Source of the DNA: a virus
Direction: 5' to 3' (one strand)
DNA: 32,828 nt
IMG/VR virus record: IMGVR_UViG_3300033064_008228
Location: 1-32,828 of that record
The notes under the pieces are model-generated. The model made no database searches. It saw only the letters and a program-made list of their open reading frames with translations, and was not told the DNA's origin. Shown one piece after another: positions 1 through 7,845 of the stretch (position 1 is the first letter of the stretch; each line of letters starts with the position of its first letter). A program made the position numbers and the translations under genes.

Positions 1-486
1 TTAAGGGGCGGTAATAGTTGCAGAATCGATCACGACGCGGGAGTAGGGTGAATTACAGACAAGATTGCTATAGGTTCCAACTGGAGAGGGGTCTGAGGTT
101 GTGAATGCTTTATAGCCTGTCCAGTATTGAAACTTGGTGAAAAATCCCAAGACTAATGGATTTGGCTTTGCTGTGCTGTATAGATAAAGTTTCCACTTGA
201 AAACACCTGCAGTTGAATCATAAATCAATTTAAAGCTGGCAATATACCAGGCGGTCCAGTAGTTTCCAGTTCCTGAAACGGTTTCTGAATTCCAATAGAA
301 TGAATTGGCTCCTTTTTGGAGGTCACAAGTATTGTCAAGCGGAGGAGTGGCATAAGGGTACTGGAAGGTTCCCGTGATTGAAATACCCATACCGTCAGGT
401 AATGTATCATAATCGAGTGCCGTAAATGTATGGTCGGTCTGCTGGAAGTATCCCCCAGCGGAGGTTTTTAAAAATCTAATGTCCAT
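1..486 (-). CDS. Hypothetical tail-tip or fibre-like protein
   Basis: A 161-residue protein, complete, whose TAA stop occupies the first three bases of the window. I do not recognise a family. The sequence is rich in aromatic residues, Thr, Ser and Gly and low in charge, with a spread of short beta-strand-like segments and no signal peptide or membrane segment. That composition, and its place as the last gene visible in the late operon straight after the large tail protein (TAA then three bases before this ATG), fits a small tail-tip, receptor-binding or fibre-associated protein. The Shine-Dalgarno sequence is weak, so translation may be coupled to the upstream gene. The function is inferred from position only. 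Confidence 0.6.
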   Translation of the reverse strand: MDIRFLKTSAGGYFQQTDHTFTALDYDTLPDGMGISITGTFQYPYATPPLDNTCDLQKGANSFYWNSETVSGTGNYWTAWYIASFKLIYDSTAGVFKWKLYLYSTAKPNPLVLGFFTKFQYWTGYKAFTTSDPSPVGTYSNLVCNSPYSRVVIDSATITAP

Positions 487-489
487 AGT

Positions 490-2445
490 TTAACTCACGT
501 CAATTACAATGTAGTCGCGCCATCCGGGATCACCTGCAGAGTCGCAGGCTAGAACCTTGTAGGCCGCTACGCCGTCGGGAAGTCCTGATCCTCCGAGTTC
601 TTTGGCCGTTCCGTATGGCTCGGAAACGAAGCCCTGGACAAGTTTAGCCTTCATTGTGCCTGCATCATCATAGGGGGCGTAAAACTCTCGTAGCTGGATA
701 TCCTGGGCGGCTTTATTGGCTACGTCGGAATAGGCGATGGCGGCGGGATTGAAGTCTATCACAACCTGGTTGTCGTCTGGGTCCTGGGCTTCTACCCGGA
801 AGCGGGAGCGGTAGTTTGCGGGGGTGCCATCGGCGACGGAGTCAATCGGGGTTCCGGTGGCACCTTCGACGGTGTTGTCGGGGGTTTCTTCGGTGTCGCG
901 TGAGAGGCGGTTTTGCGACTGTCTGCGGCCTCTGGCGGCGCGGTAGACGGACATGAGGTTATCAGCCTCCAACCGGCCACAGGTGCCAAAGCTTAGCGAC
1001 ACGGTTCCCGCTGAGAGGTTGTAGGTTGCGTCCTGTACGATTGCGGCCATGGTTGCCCACTCTGCGCGGCCGCCGGTCAGGTTGAGACGATGGCCGGGTT
1101 TTATGTGAAATGGCAGGTCCTTATATTGAAGGGTTACATCGCCATCAAAATGTAGCATGTTCCAGGAAGCGTAGAGATTGGCGGCCATGTCGGGAGGGAC
1201 CGGTTCGGCTTCCAAAAATGATTGCTGTTTCTTATATTCCTTGGATGTTCCGTCTGTTGATAGCTCGTTGAAATAGAGTTCTTTTTTTCCGTCGTCCCAG
1301 GTTTTACCAGACTCTGTGATTGTATAAGAAACTTTGAGAGTTACGGTTTCGCGCTCCTGTTTAACTTTCATCCAGGGTATTATTGCTCCGGATTTCAAAA
1401 CAGAGGGAAGGTTGAGTGTGTTTGTTGAAGAGCAGTCATCTACCGTGAAGGTTACGCCGGATTGCTGAAGCCAGGGTATGCGGGCCTGGATAAACGGCTT
1501 GGCTGCGGCATCGGTAAGGTCAAGCGGCCAGTCCTCTACTTCAATCTCCTGTTTTACATAAACGATATGAACTCCATCAAGATCATAAACAAGTGAGATC
1601 GCCTCGGGGTCGGTAGTGTTTCCTGCGGTCTGGATGTAGCGGCCTTTGACGGGCTGACCGTCGATATCTCCGAGATAACGGAAATGGATGGTCAAGCCGG
1701 GGACCTGCACGTCGTAGCGCGGGGTTATCGTCGTCTCGGTTGCGTCGGATTCGGGGAGCTGCTCGGTAACTGTCGTCATCGAGGCAGGTGCAACCAGGTT
1801 AAATGTGGGCTGATAGTTGCCTGACCCGTCGGTGGTTGTGTAATCGACCTGCAGAACATAATCGGGTGTATATCTAAGCATGGCTACAATGCCGTCCCAG
1901 CAGGTTATGTTATCACGCTCATCATAAGGGGTATAGGTGCCTGGTTCGCAGTCTCCGACCTGTAGATTTATTCCGCGTGATGCGGCATAGGCGAGAATGT
2001 CGGCGATCATTTCACCATTTTTAAGCCGTGTGCCTGAGTTGTTTTCGCCAAGGACAACGCGGGGTTCAGTGACCAGCACGGCAGATGTGCCGTCGTTTAC
2101 CATCCAATCCTGAGCGTAGGTGCAGCGCTGGAGGGCTTTGACGGCGTTCTCCGCTGTGTATGTTATTGACTGATTCTGTTCGGAGGCTGAGCGGGGAACT
2201 GCTCGGATTGTGCCGACGAACTCGCAAGTGTCGGTTGTGGTTTCTCCGTCAACGACACGGCGGATCAGGGCGACGGTATCGTTATGAGAGAAGAGCGAGG
2301 CGGCAATGTAGCTGTCTACAGTTACCAGGCGCAGGGAGTCAATGCCGTTGGCCTTGTAGGAAGGATCGGCTGAGGTAATGCCGAGGGCTTCGAGGGTTGC
2401 CGGGGCGGCGGTGTTCTTTTTTATGAGGTAGGTGGTTGTTGGCAT
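490..2445 (-). CDS. Large tail-tip / baseplate-hub-like protein
   Basis: A 651-residue protein downstream of the tape measure gene, where siphovirus-type phages encode distal tail and tail-hub proteins. It has no signal peptide, membrane segment or coiled coil; it is beta-rich with many Thr/Asp/Val segments. Around residues 40-110 it reads like the N-terminal domain of tail hub proteins (short strands, a transition to AENAVKALQR, then a middle domain). A basic, linker-like stretch (ARGRRQSQNR, about residue 505) separates a C-terminal domain of about 120 residues that may be a carrier or receptor-facing module. Its size and position support a hub or receptor-binding role, but I cannot name a family. 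A GC-rich stem-loop lies just upstream at 2458-2479. Confidence 0.6.
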   Translation of the reverse strand: MPTTTYLIKKNTAAPATLEALGITSADPSYKANGIDSLRLVTVDSYIAASLFSHNDTVALIRRVVDGETTTDTCEFVGTIRAVPRSASEQNQSITYTAENAVKALQRCTYAQDWMVNDGTSAVLVTEPRVVLGENNSGTRLKNGEMIADILAYAASRGINLQVGDCEPGTYTPYDERDNITCWDGIVAMLRYTPDYVLQVDYTTTDGSGNYQPTFNLVAPASMTTVTEQLPESDATETTITPRYDVQVPGLTIHFRYLGDIDGQPVKGRYIQTAGNTTDPEAISLVYDLDGVHIVYVKQEIEVEDWPLDLTDAAAKPFIQARIPWLQQSGVTFTVDDCSSTNTLNLPSVLKSGAIIPWMKVKQERETVTLKVSYTITESGKTWDDGKKELYFNELSTDGTSKEYKKQQSFLEAEPVPPDMAANLYASWNMLHFDGDVTLQYKDLPFHIKPGHRLNLTGGRAEWATMAAIVQDATYNLSAGTVSLSFGTCGRLEADNLMSVYRAARGRRQSQNRLSRDTEETPDNTVEGATGTPIDSVADGTPANYRSRFRVEAQDPDDNQVVIDFNPAAIAYSDVANKAAQDIQLREFYAPYDDAGTMKAKLVQGFVSEPYGTAKELGGSGLPDGVAAYKVLACDSAGDPGWRDYIVIDVS

Positions 2446-2457
2446 GAGGTTCTTTCA

Positions 2458-2479
2458 GGGGCGGCGCAAGCACCGCCCC
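2458..2479 (-). repeat. GC-rich stem-loop between tail genes
   Basis: Stem GGGGCGG/CCGCCCC with loop CGCAAGCA. Related in base composition to the type A repeats but without the CTAGCTCA tag. Confidence 0.6.
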
Positions 2480-2487
2480 TACTTGGG

Positions 2488-2745
2488 TTATTGTTTACCT
2501 GGGTTCTTTACTGGATAATGGAACGTCATTTTATCGACGGTTTTTCCCTTGTCCATGATATACAAGTAATCGGTTGCAATGCGTCCGCCGTGCCATTCTC
2601 TGATTGTATTCCCGTTGAGGTAGCAGATTATCCGGGAATAGATTATGTCTTCTTTTTCATCTACCTGATTATCGATATGAAGGCCGTCACATTCAACTAT
2701 GTGCATGTGACCGCTCATGCCTTTTCGTGCTAATTTTACTATCAT
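2488..2745 (-). CDS. Hypothetical protein between tape measure and tail-tip gene
   Basis: An 85-residue soluble protein I do not recognise. The start is supported by a good ribosome binding site (AAAGGAA about ten bases upstream on the minus strand). It begins with a short basic stretch (MIVKLARKG) and then alternates charged and beta-prone segments, with several His and Tyr residues. There is no export signal. Being cotranscribed between the tape measure and the large tail protein, it is probably a small tail-assembly component. The complementary strand also has an open frame here, but that frame lacks a ribosome binding site and runs against the operon. Confidence 0.6.
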   Translation of the reverse strand: MIVKLARKGMSGHMHIVECDGLHIDNQVDEKEDIIYSRIICYLNGNTIREWHGGRIATDYLYIMDKGKTVDKMTFHYPVKNPGKQ

Positions 2746-2789
2746 GTCTGTATTCCTTTATTTTTGTGTCTGTCTTGCTTTTTCAGGCA

Positions 2790-2817
2790 GGGGTACAAAT
2801 GCCCCTCTGCTGATCTA
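2790..2817 (-). repeat. Type A stem-loop repeat (tape measure end)
   Basis: Imperfect stem-loop GGGGTACAAATGCCCC with the downstream tag CTGATCTAG (plus-strand order). The TAG stop of the tape measure gene is read from the tag. Confidence 0.6.
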
Positions 2818-4224
2818 GTTGTTGGGGAGGTTCTGAAAGGCGTTTTCAAGGCGGTTTAATTTGGCTTTAATGCTGCTGATACTTTGGCCGAATTTCTCCA
2901 GCGGGATTGCATCGGCGGACGCCTCGGCATCTGCGAGCTGCTGCTGAAGCTGCTTAACATAGGCGGCCTGCTGATCCAGGCGTTTATCTTTAACTCGGGC
3001 CTGCTGTCGCGTTCCCTGATCGGCGTGTTTGAAATCTGCTGCGTCAAACTGCTCGGCTTTCCATTCTGAGTTTTTAACGCGGTTGGCCGCTTCGGACTTG
3101 AGACGGTCTATCTGATCGTCTATCAGCTGGCGGCGCTTTTCATCGTCCGCCTTCTGTTGATCCCTGACAATGGCTGATCCACTTGACTTTGTTTTTTCGG
3201 CTGTGGTCTGTTGCTGGACATTGGCGGTGCCTTTCTGAATGGCCGCCATGGCAGCTTCATAGACAATATTCCGCAGGGCTTCGTCGGCATCTTTACTAAC
3301 ATCGATCTGGGTGGCGATACCTTCATAGGCGGCCTTTCTGTTTTCTCCCAGTTTGTCAAGTTGTTCGGCTAGCTTCTTGTCTATCTTGTCAAGCATGCCA
3401 GGCATGAATGAACCAAGTGTCTTTTTGCTTTCTTTTTCCAGGCGGGCTAATTCTCGAGCGGCTGATTCTTCTTTATTAATTCGGGCAATATCAGATTCAT
3501 AGTCGACTATCTGGGCGGCTGCGTCGGCTTTAACGCCGGTATAATGTTCGCGGTCCGTTGTCCGTGCCTGATCCTGCTGGCGATAACGACGGTCTTCAGC
3601 TTCGGCCAATATTCCGGCGCGGGATTTTGCAGCTGCATTATCTGTGCGGCGGACGTGAAACTCATTTTCAGGGTCCAGGGCTTTCACTCTCTCAGTTTCA
3701 AGTTCCAGCTCTGCTAGTTTCTGAGCTGTGAGTGCATCGTCTTTTGACTGCTGGAAGTCGGAGAGTCGTTTAGCTGATTCATAATTCCGGTCTATCTCTT
3801 TGCGCTGCAAAGCATATTGCTCGGTCGTTGATTTAATACTGGATTCAATATTTTCAAAGCGAATGCTTTCAATCTGCTCTTTGAGTTTCTTTTTTGCTTC
3901 GGATACAGCATTGATGGCTTTATACCAGGCGACGGCACCAGCAATCAATAAACCGGCAGGACCGGCAAAGCGGGCAAGTTTCGGCATGAGCTGCAGCATG
4001 CCGCCCATGGAAGCTGTAAGCGGACCTATGCCTCCTGATGATGCTGCGGAAGCGGCTTGTCCGGCGGCGGCAAAACCCTGGGAGGCTCCGACGCTGGCTT
4101 TAGCTGCGGCGTTGCTGTTCTGGGTGACCTTGGCGGTGGATGTTGAGAGTTTGTCAACTTCTGTTGTGGCCTGGTCGGTGCCTTCTTTTTGAAACAGGGA
4201 TTTGATTTTTAGAATGATGTCCAT
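2815..4224 (-). CDS. Tape measure protein
   Basis: A 469-residue protein starting at the ATG at 4224 (MDIILKIKSLFQK); AAAGG lies 7 bases upstream inside the end of the previous gene, so the longer open frame (to 4341) is not used. Residues 1-80 are Ala/Ser/Gly-rich; a hydrophobic stretch (about 86-102, FAGPAGLLIAGAVAW) is followed by about 350 residues of charged heptad-like coiled coil rich in Ala, Gln, Lys and Glu. That layout, size and place in a tail operon fit a tail tape measure, which sets tail length and usually takes part in DNA passage across the inner membrane. It is short for the family, implying a short tail. Residues about 115-180 are strikingly similar to the protein at 21217-21543. 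The stop codon TAG belongs to an intergenic repeat (2790-2817). Confidence 0.75.
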   Translation of the reverse strand: MDIILKIKSLFQKEGTDQATTEVDKLSTSTAKVTQNSNAAAKASVGASQGFAAAGQAASAASSGGIGPLTASMGGMLQLMPKLARFAGPAGLLIAGAVAWYKAINAVSEAKKKLKEQIESIRFENIESSIKSTTEQYALQRKEIDRNYESAKRLSDFQQSKDDALTAQKLAELELETERVKALDPENEFHVRRTDNAAAKSRAGILAEAEDRRYRQQDQARTTDREHYTGVKADAAAQIVDYESDIARINKEESAARELARLEKESKKTLGSFMPGMLDKIDKKLAEQLDKLGENRKAAYEGIATQIDVSKDADEALRNIVYEAAMAAIQKGTANVQQQTTAEKTKSSGSAIVRDQQKADDEKRRQLIDDQIDRLKSEAANRVKNSEWKAEQFDAADFKHADQGTRQQARVKDKRLDQQAAYVKQLQQQLADAEASADAIPLEKFGQSISSIKAKLNRLENAFQNLPNN

Positions 4225-4226
4225 TA

Positions 4227-4427
4227 TTAACCTTTTATCTTTCTGCGACGCTGTGCCGTTGCCCGGTTGTTTCTTTGAGCAGCAACGCCTATCGGCTTTC
4301 CGTCGTTGCTGACAAATGCTATATCGTGAATAAGTCCACAATCGCAGCAGGCCCAGCGTGTAATTTTTCCGCTTTCAACTTCAAAGCCTTCACCATCATG
4401 ACGCTGTATATATTTTACTTTAGACAT
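4227..4427 (-). CDS. Small zinc-ribbon-like protein upstream of tape measure
   Basis: A 66-residue protein with a CCDCG motif (about residues 27-31) followed by LIHDIAF, and a strongly basic C-terminus (RNNRATAQRRRKIKG). One CxxC-like knuckle is visible; a second metal-binding pair is not, so full zinc binding is unproven. It sits one base after the gpG-like gene and two bases before the tape measure start, and its last codons carry the tape measure Shine-Dalgarno, so the two are probably translationally coupled. Siphophages usually have tail chaperones in this slot, but the sequence does not look like one. Function unknown. Confidence 0.6.
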   Translation of the reverse strand: MSKVKYIQRHDGEGFEVESGKITRWACCDCGLIHDIAFVSNDGKPIGVAAQRNNRATAQRRRKIKG

Positions 4428-4428
4428 G

Positions 4429-5160
4429 TTAAGACGCTTTCTGTGTTAGCAGTTCGATTGTTTTAGCGGCGCGCTGGTTGGCGCGGGTTTCAAGGGTTGG
4501 TTGGTCGGGCATGGCGTTGGGGTCGTGGCGGGTCTGGACTTTTGAGACAAGCCAGTAGTGCGGCTCTGAAAATCCTACGGTTGCATTTTTTGCGGTGGCG
4601 GCGACGCGCTGGCCTGCGTTACGGCCGCGCCGGGCTATGCGCTCGTTGTTGCGCTTGGCGACGAGGGCGGGCATCCACCCGCCATCGGGTGTCATGGCGA
4701 ATCCGAAGTCGAGGCCGCCGCCGGGGTCGAAGGTGCGCGGCATGCCTGCGTAGGCAGCGGCGCGGATGCTGGCGGGGATGGCAAGGTATTTTCGTCCGCC
4801 TTTGGGGACGATCAACGGCGGGTTTGGGTCAACCTTGTGGGCGAGGGCGGGGCTGTCGATCTCGATGGTCGCGGTATTGGCGGCGGTGTCGATGACGGGG
4901 GCTTTGATGGATTCGGCGACTGAGTTGCCATGGGAGCCTGACCAGAAGTAGGACTTTGGGAAGTCTTTGCCGAAGGCGGGAAAGCCCTGGTTATTGCGGG
5001 GTTCGGTTTCGCGGCGGGCGAAGTGCTCACGGGTGCCTACGATAACCTCCTGGGATGCGGCCTCAAGAACGGCGCGGTGGATGCGCGGGCCGTGCAGCTC
5101 TTCAAGGGCGGCGCGGGTTTCTTCGGTTCCCTGGATTTCTATGGTTGTTGAGGTGCTCAT
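4429..5160 (-). CDS. gpG-like virion morphogenesis / tail completion protein
   Basis: A 243-residue protein from the ATG at 5160 (MSTSTTIEIQ); a GTG at 5187 would add nine residues and neither start has a clear ribosome binding site. The N-terminus (an amphipathic strand, then a helix reading TRAALEELHGPRIHRAVLEA and a conserved-looking basic HFARRE segment) and the C-terminal KTIELLTQK helix fit the phage virion morphogenesis family (Mu gpG, P2 gpS), which finishes head-tail joining. The middle (RKYLAIPASIRAAAY) resembles the KYLAIP segment of those proteins. In Mu, G directly follows portal and F; here F-like and G-like genes lie far downstream next to the tape measure. Confidence 0.6.
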   Translation of the reverse strand: MSTSTTIEIQGTEETRAALEELHGPRIHRAVLEAASQEVIVGTREHFARRETEPRNNQGFPAFGKDFPKSYFWSGSHGNSVAESIKAPVIDTAANTATIEIDSPALAHKVDPNPPLIVPKGGRKYLAIPASIRAAAYAGMPRTFDPGGGLDFGFAMTPDGGWMPALVAKRNNERIARRGRNAGQRVAATAKNATVGFSEPHYWLVSKVQTRHDPNAMPDQPTLETRANQRAAKTIELLTQKAS

Positions 5161-5218
5161 GGTGTGGCCGGTTATTATTGCGACCACTCAGTGGTTGCAA
5201 TTTAGAGAGTAAAAGAAT

Positions 5219-5245
5219 CATGGCGCAAGCGCCATGGGTGATCTA
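5219..5245 (-). repeat. Type A stem-loop repeat (gpF-like gene end)
   Basis: CATGGCG-CAAG-CGCCATG, a perfect 7-bp stem with a CUUG loop in the late transcript, plus the tag TGATCTAG giving the TAG stop at 5243. Confidence 0.75.
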
Positions 5246-6034
5246 GGGGGACCAGGTGAGGGTGTTGCCGCTGCGGGTGATCTGGTCGCCGAATGTCTGC
5301 TTGAGATAACGCCAGGCGGGGTCATCATCGCCGGTTATTTTAAGATCGGTTTCAAGCTGCTGTTTGTGAGTGTCGGCGGGGTTGGTGTCGGCGGGGAGAT
5401 AATCGGGTTTGATTATGCCGAGGGTGATGCACTCTTCACGGGAGATATCAACGCGTCCCATGCCGCTGTTGTAGTCGAAGGGTTCCCAGGGATTACCGAA
5501 GCGGGAGAGCTTGGCCCATACAGGGGAGTCTTTGCGGGCGATCATGCGGTCGCCATAGAGTGTGCCACCGGCGGCAAGCCAGCGGGCCTGCCAGTTGCTG
5601 CGCTCGCGGCGGCGGGATTCGATCCGCTTGAATTCCCAGGCGGGATAGGCAATCTGTGCGCCTTCGGTGGTATCGATTGCATGCCGGACCTCGCCCGTGG
5701 CCATAGCGGCGTTGGTATCGACAATTAGCGCGGCGCGTTTGCTTGATCCGGGGTCTGTGATGCCGCCTTGACCGGTGGCGATGCCCATATCTCTAGCGGC
5801 CTGCATGAGGTCGGAAACAACCTGGGCGCGGGAGGTAATAGCGCCGTCGGCGTTCTGCAGGCGGGAAAGGAGCTGGACAAGACCGCGCTGGGCTTTGGAA
5901 AGGAATTTGAGGTTTTCGATTTTTGCCGAGAAGAAGGCGCGGTTCTTCAGCGCAGTCTGGATGATCTCCCATTCGTTACTGGAGATGCCGGAGGCGATGA
6001 GCTTGCGCATTAAGAGTGTTTCGGCTGGTGTCAT
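5243..6034 (-). CDS. gpF-like minor head / head morphogenesis protein
   Basis: A 263-residue protein with features of the Mu gpF / SPP1 gp7 minor head group: a helical N-terminal half with RAQVVSDLMQ, then a segment around residues 100-215 with RAALIVDTNAAMATGE, repeated Trp/Arg motifs and a C-terminal aromatic W-P-FDYNSGMG stretch. Proteins of this group sit near the portal and take part in head assembly or DNA ejection. In Mu the gene follows the portal gene; here it is about 10 kb downstream, between the DUF1353-like and gpG-like genes. Its TAG stop is supplied by the repeat at 5219-5245. Confidence 0.65.
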   Translation of the reverse strand: MTPAETLLMRKLIASGISSNEWEIIQTALKNRAFFSAKIENLKFLSKAQRGLVQLLSRLQNADGAITSRAQVVSDLMQAARDMGIATGQGGITDPGSSKRAALIVDTNAAMATGEVRHAIDTTEGAQIAYPAWEFKRIESRRRERSNWQARWLAAGGTLYGDRMIARKDSPVWAKLSRFGNPWEPFDYNSGMGRVDISREECITLGIIKPDYLPADTNPADTHKQQLETDLKITGDDDPAWRYLKQTFGDQITRSGNTLTWSP

Positions 6035-6045
6035 TTTTTAGATCC

Positions 6046-6071
6046 GGGGCACAAGTGCCCCTGCTGAGCTA
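6046..6071 (-). repeat. Type A stem-loop repeat (DUF1353-like gene end)
   Basis: GGGGCA-CAAG-TGCCCC plus CTGCTGAGCTAG. The tag provides the TAG stop at 6069. Confidence 0.75.
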
Positions 6072-6608
6072 GGCAGGGTCGGGTTTAGGGGTGAAGACGG
6101 CGCGGGCTTTGGTTGTGAGGCGGTGGAAGTAATAACCAAAGATGCGGACAAAAACGAAGTAGGTGTATTTGAAAAGGAATCCTGAAGCGGATAGCTGGGC
6201 AAGAAACCAGCGGTCGGCAATGTGCAGCACTTCGCGAACTGATATGCCCAGCACTGCTGCCAACTCTTCGGCGTGCTGATAGATATAGTCATGCGGGAGT
6301 GCGGCAGGCAGTGCCCGGCGGAAGTTAGGCGCAACGGAAACGGCAAAGAAGAAGGGTGCGGGAATCTCTAAGAACAGGGAGTGGATGCCGTCTGTCACTG
6401 AATGGGTGAGGTGGCCGGGGTTTGTGTCGGCGGGGTCGCCGATGCGGAGGGTTCCGACCGGCAAAGCGCGCATCAATGAGGCGGAAACGTTGCGCCATGA
6501 AAAGGTTACGTCAGCCGTGGTTACAAACTTGTCGGGAGCGCCTGCAGGTGCGCGGCGGTAGGGTAGCGGATCGGGGTAGTAGGTTGCTTTTTTGGGTTGC
6601 AGTTTCAT
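6069..6608 (-). CDS. DUF1353-like phage protein
   Basis: A 179-residue protein matching my recollection of DUF1353: a beta-rich N-terminal part, then HDYIYQH (about residues 106-112) in place of the family's HDyLY signature, then ADRWFLAQLSASG in place of the typical aDr.Fl.am...G helix, then an aromatic VRIFGYYFH segment matching the usual yyavrlfG end. DUF1353 proteins occur widely in phages, often near lysis or tail genes; their biochemical role is not established. It overlaps the exosortase-like gene by four bases (ATGA), so the two are translationally coupled. The TAG stop is part of the repeat at 6046-6071. Confidence 0.6.
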   Translation of the reverse strand: MKLQPKKATYYPDPLPYRRAPAGAPDKFVTTADVTFSWRNVSASLMRALPVGTLRIGDPADTNPGHLTHSVTDGIHSLFLEIPAPFFFAVSVAPNFRRALPAALPHDYIYQHAEELAAVLGISVREVLHIADRWFLAQLSASGFLFKYTYFVFVRIFGYYFHRLTTKARAVFTPKPDPA

Positions 6609-6958
6609 GATCTTGCTAACCTTTCAGATAGGCGGATGAGAATGTAGACGGATGGCAGGACGAACAGGTATCCTAAAATTGTATGGGCAATATGCCAGGC
6701 GTCGGCTGAAAGAGTGCCGAGGATTATCAGGGTGGCGACGCGGAGCTGGTTGAATAGGATGGAGAGGGCGGCTGCGGTGAGAATAAGCAGGCAGGCGCGG
6801 CGCGGAGGGTTACGGTTAAATAATGCCAGGATAACGGCCAGGGCAAGAAGGGCTTTGAGGGAGTTGATACCCGAGCAGGATTCAAGCACAGCGAACCGGC
6901 CCGCCGGGTCGAGCAGGCGGGCGGTTGCTGTTGTTAATGCTGTGAGCGGGTTTGTCAT
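6605..6958 (-). CDS. Minimal exosortase/archaeosortase-family membrane protein
   Basis: A 117-residue, very hydrophobic protein with about four membrane segments. It carries the three signature positions of exosortases (cysteine transpeptidase-like enzymes that process PEP-CTERM-type tails): Cys28 in ESCSGINSL (family consensus xCSGI/L), Arg73 in FNQLRVATL (consensus N..Rv) and His92 in HTILGYLF (consensus H...G). Full exosortases are about 280 residues with eight membrane segments; this one is essentially just the catalytic core. It lies between a caspase-like lipoprotein gene and a DUF1353-like gene in a phage late operon. None of the nearby exported proteins ends in a visible PEP-CTERM-like tail, so its substrate may be a host protein. 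No clear ribosome binding site is seen. Family call is strong from motifs; activity is inference. Confidence 0.8.
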   Translation of the reverse strand: MTNPLTALTTATARLLDPAGRFAVLESCSGINSLKALLALAVILALFNRNPPRRACLLILTAAALSILFNQLRVATLIILGTLSADAWHIAHTILGYLFVLPSVYILIRLSERLARS

Positions 6959-6969
6959 ATTTAGATTCA

Positions 6970-6994
6970 GGGCGCAAGCGCCCTTGCTGAGCTA
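6970..6994 (-). repeat. Type A stem-loop repeat (between caspase-like and exosortase-like genes)
   Basis: GGGCG-CAAG-CGCCC plus TTGCTGAGCTAG. The caspase-like gene stops at a second CTAG a few bases beyond the tag (6997). Confidence 0.75.
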
Positions 6995-6996
6995 GG

Positions 6997-7845
6997 CTAG
7001 TAGAGGATTGGATCAAGGGCGAAGGATGGGCCGATCTCGGTTATGACGGGGACCTGATCGGGCGGCATTGCGGCGCGAATTCGGTCGCACCAGTGCTGAT
7101 AGGTTGATGAGATTGGTATGGCTTTGCGCATTACCCTGGAGAGGGTGCCGCCTTCCCTGGTCCCGAATGATACTTTGCCGTCATCGCATCCGCCTATATA
7201 GAGGAGGGAGCCTTCAAATGGCGGAGCCACGTCATAGGCAAATTCCCTGTGTTTTGATTGTCTGACTGCGGCGGCGTAGTCATGCGGGGATCGATACATG
7301 GTGCCGCTGTTGCAGGTGTCGAGGGCAAGGATAACGCGGACGCCTGGCGGGAGCTGACATAGCAAACGCCAGATGTCGTTATCAACTAAGGGGCCATCGG
7401 CGCAGCAGAAGTATTCGTCTTTGCCGTCAGGTTCATCCGGGTTGGGTCGCTGGCCTCCATGGCTGGAACCTTTGATATACAGCAGGTCACCGGCTTTAAG
7501 GTTGGCGCAGGCGAGATAGGCGCTGTCGATTATGTTCTGGCGTGTGGCCTGATCGTTAAGGAGCAGGTCAACTTTATCAAAGCCGATCGCCTGGAAGAGC
7601 TTCGCGTCCTGGGCGGCATCGGTATCGGCTCCCAGGCAATCGCCATAGACGCTGCCTTTATAAACGCCGACGCAGATGGCCACGCGGTAGATGTTGTCAT
7701 CCCGGTACATGGCGGCAATCTGGGCGGCGCTCAATGCCAGGTTGCCGAAGGTAGTTATCTGCTCCGGCGTGGGGTTGAACATTTCACAGCCGGTGAATGC
7801 GGCCATCGAGGCAGCAAGTAGAAGTGTAGCGATGTAGCGTTTCAT
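6997..7845 (-). CDS. Caspase-like (peptidase C14 / metacaspase) lipoprotein
   Basis: A 282-residue protein. Residues 1-20 form a lipoprotein-type signal (MKRYIATLLL..AAFTGC) with Cys20 as the likely lipidated residue; the lipobox FTGC is slightly unusual. The rest follows the caspase/metacaspase fold: strand AICVGVY (about 56-62), acidic loop GADTDAAQDAKLF, strand LLYIKGSSHGGQ with the catalytic His129, DEPDGKDEYFCCADGPLVDNDI, and VILALDTCNSGT with the nucleophile Cys178. Both dyad residues are present, so it is probably active. Metacaspases cut after basic residues; substrate here is unknown. The start is supported by AAAGGAA upstream and TAATG coupling to the previous gene. An exported, lipidated caspase homologue in a phage late operon is unusual. 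Confidence 0.85.
   Translation of the reverse strand: MKRYIATLLLAASMAAFTGCEMFNPTPEQITTFGNLALSAAQIAAMYRDDNIYRVAICVGVYKGSVYGDCLGADTDAAQDAKLFQAIGFDKVDLLLNDQATRQNIIDSAYLACANLKAGDLLYIKGSSHGGQRPNPDEPDGKDEYFCCADGPLVDNDIWRLLCQLPPGVRVILALDTCNSGTMYRSPHDYAAAVRQSKHREFAYDVAPPFEGSLLYIGGCDDGKVSFGTREGGTLSRVMRKAIPISSTYQHWCDRIRAAMPPDQVPVITEIGPSFALDPILY

Noticed and set aside
2491-2733. Plus-strand frame opposite the 85-residue tail-region gene
   Set aside because: No ribosome binding site and wrong direction for the operon.
3800-4192. Plus-strand frame inside the tape measure gene
   Set aside because: Hydrophobic shadow of an Ala-rich coiled-coil gene on the other strand.
4225-4341. N-terminal extension of the tape measure frame
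   Set aside because: Overlaps the upstream 66-residue gene; the ATG at 4224 has a proper ribosome binding site.
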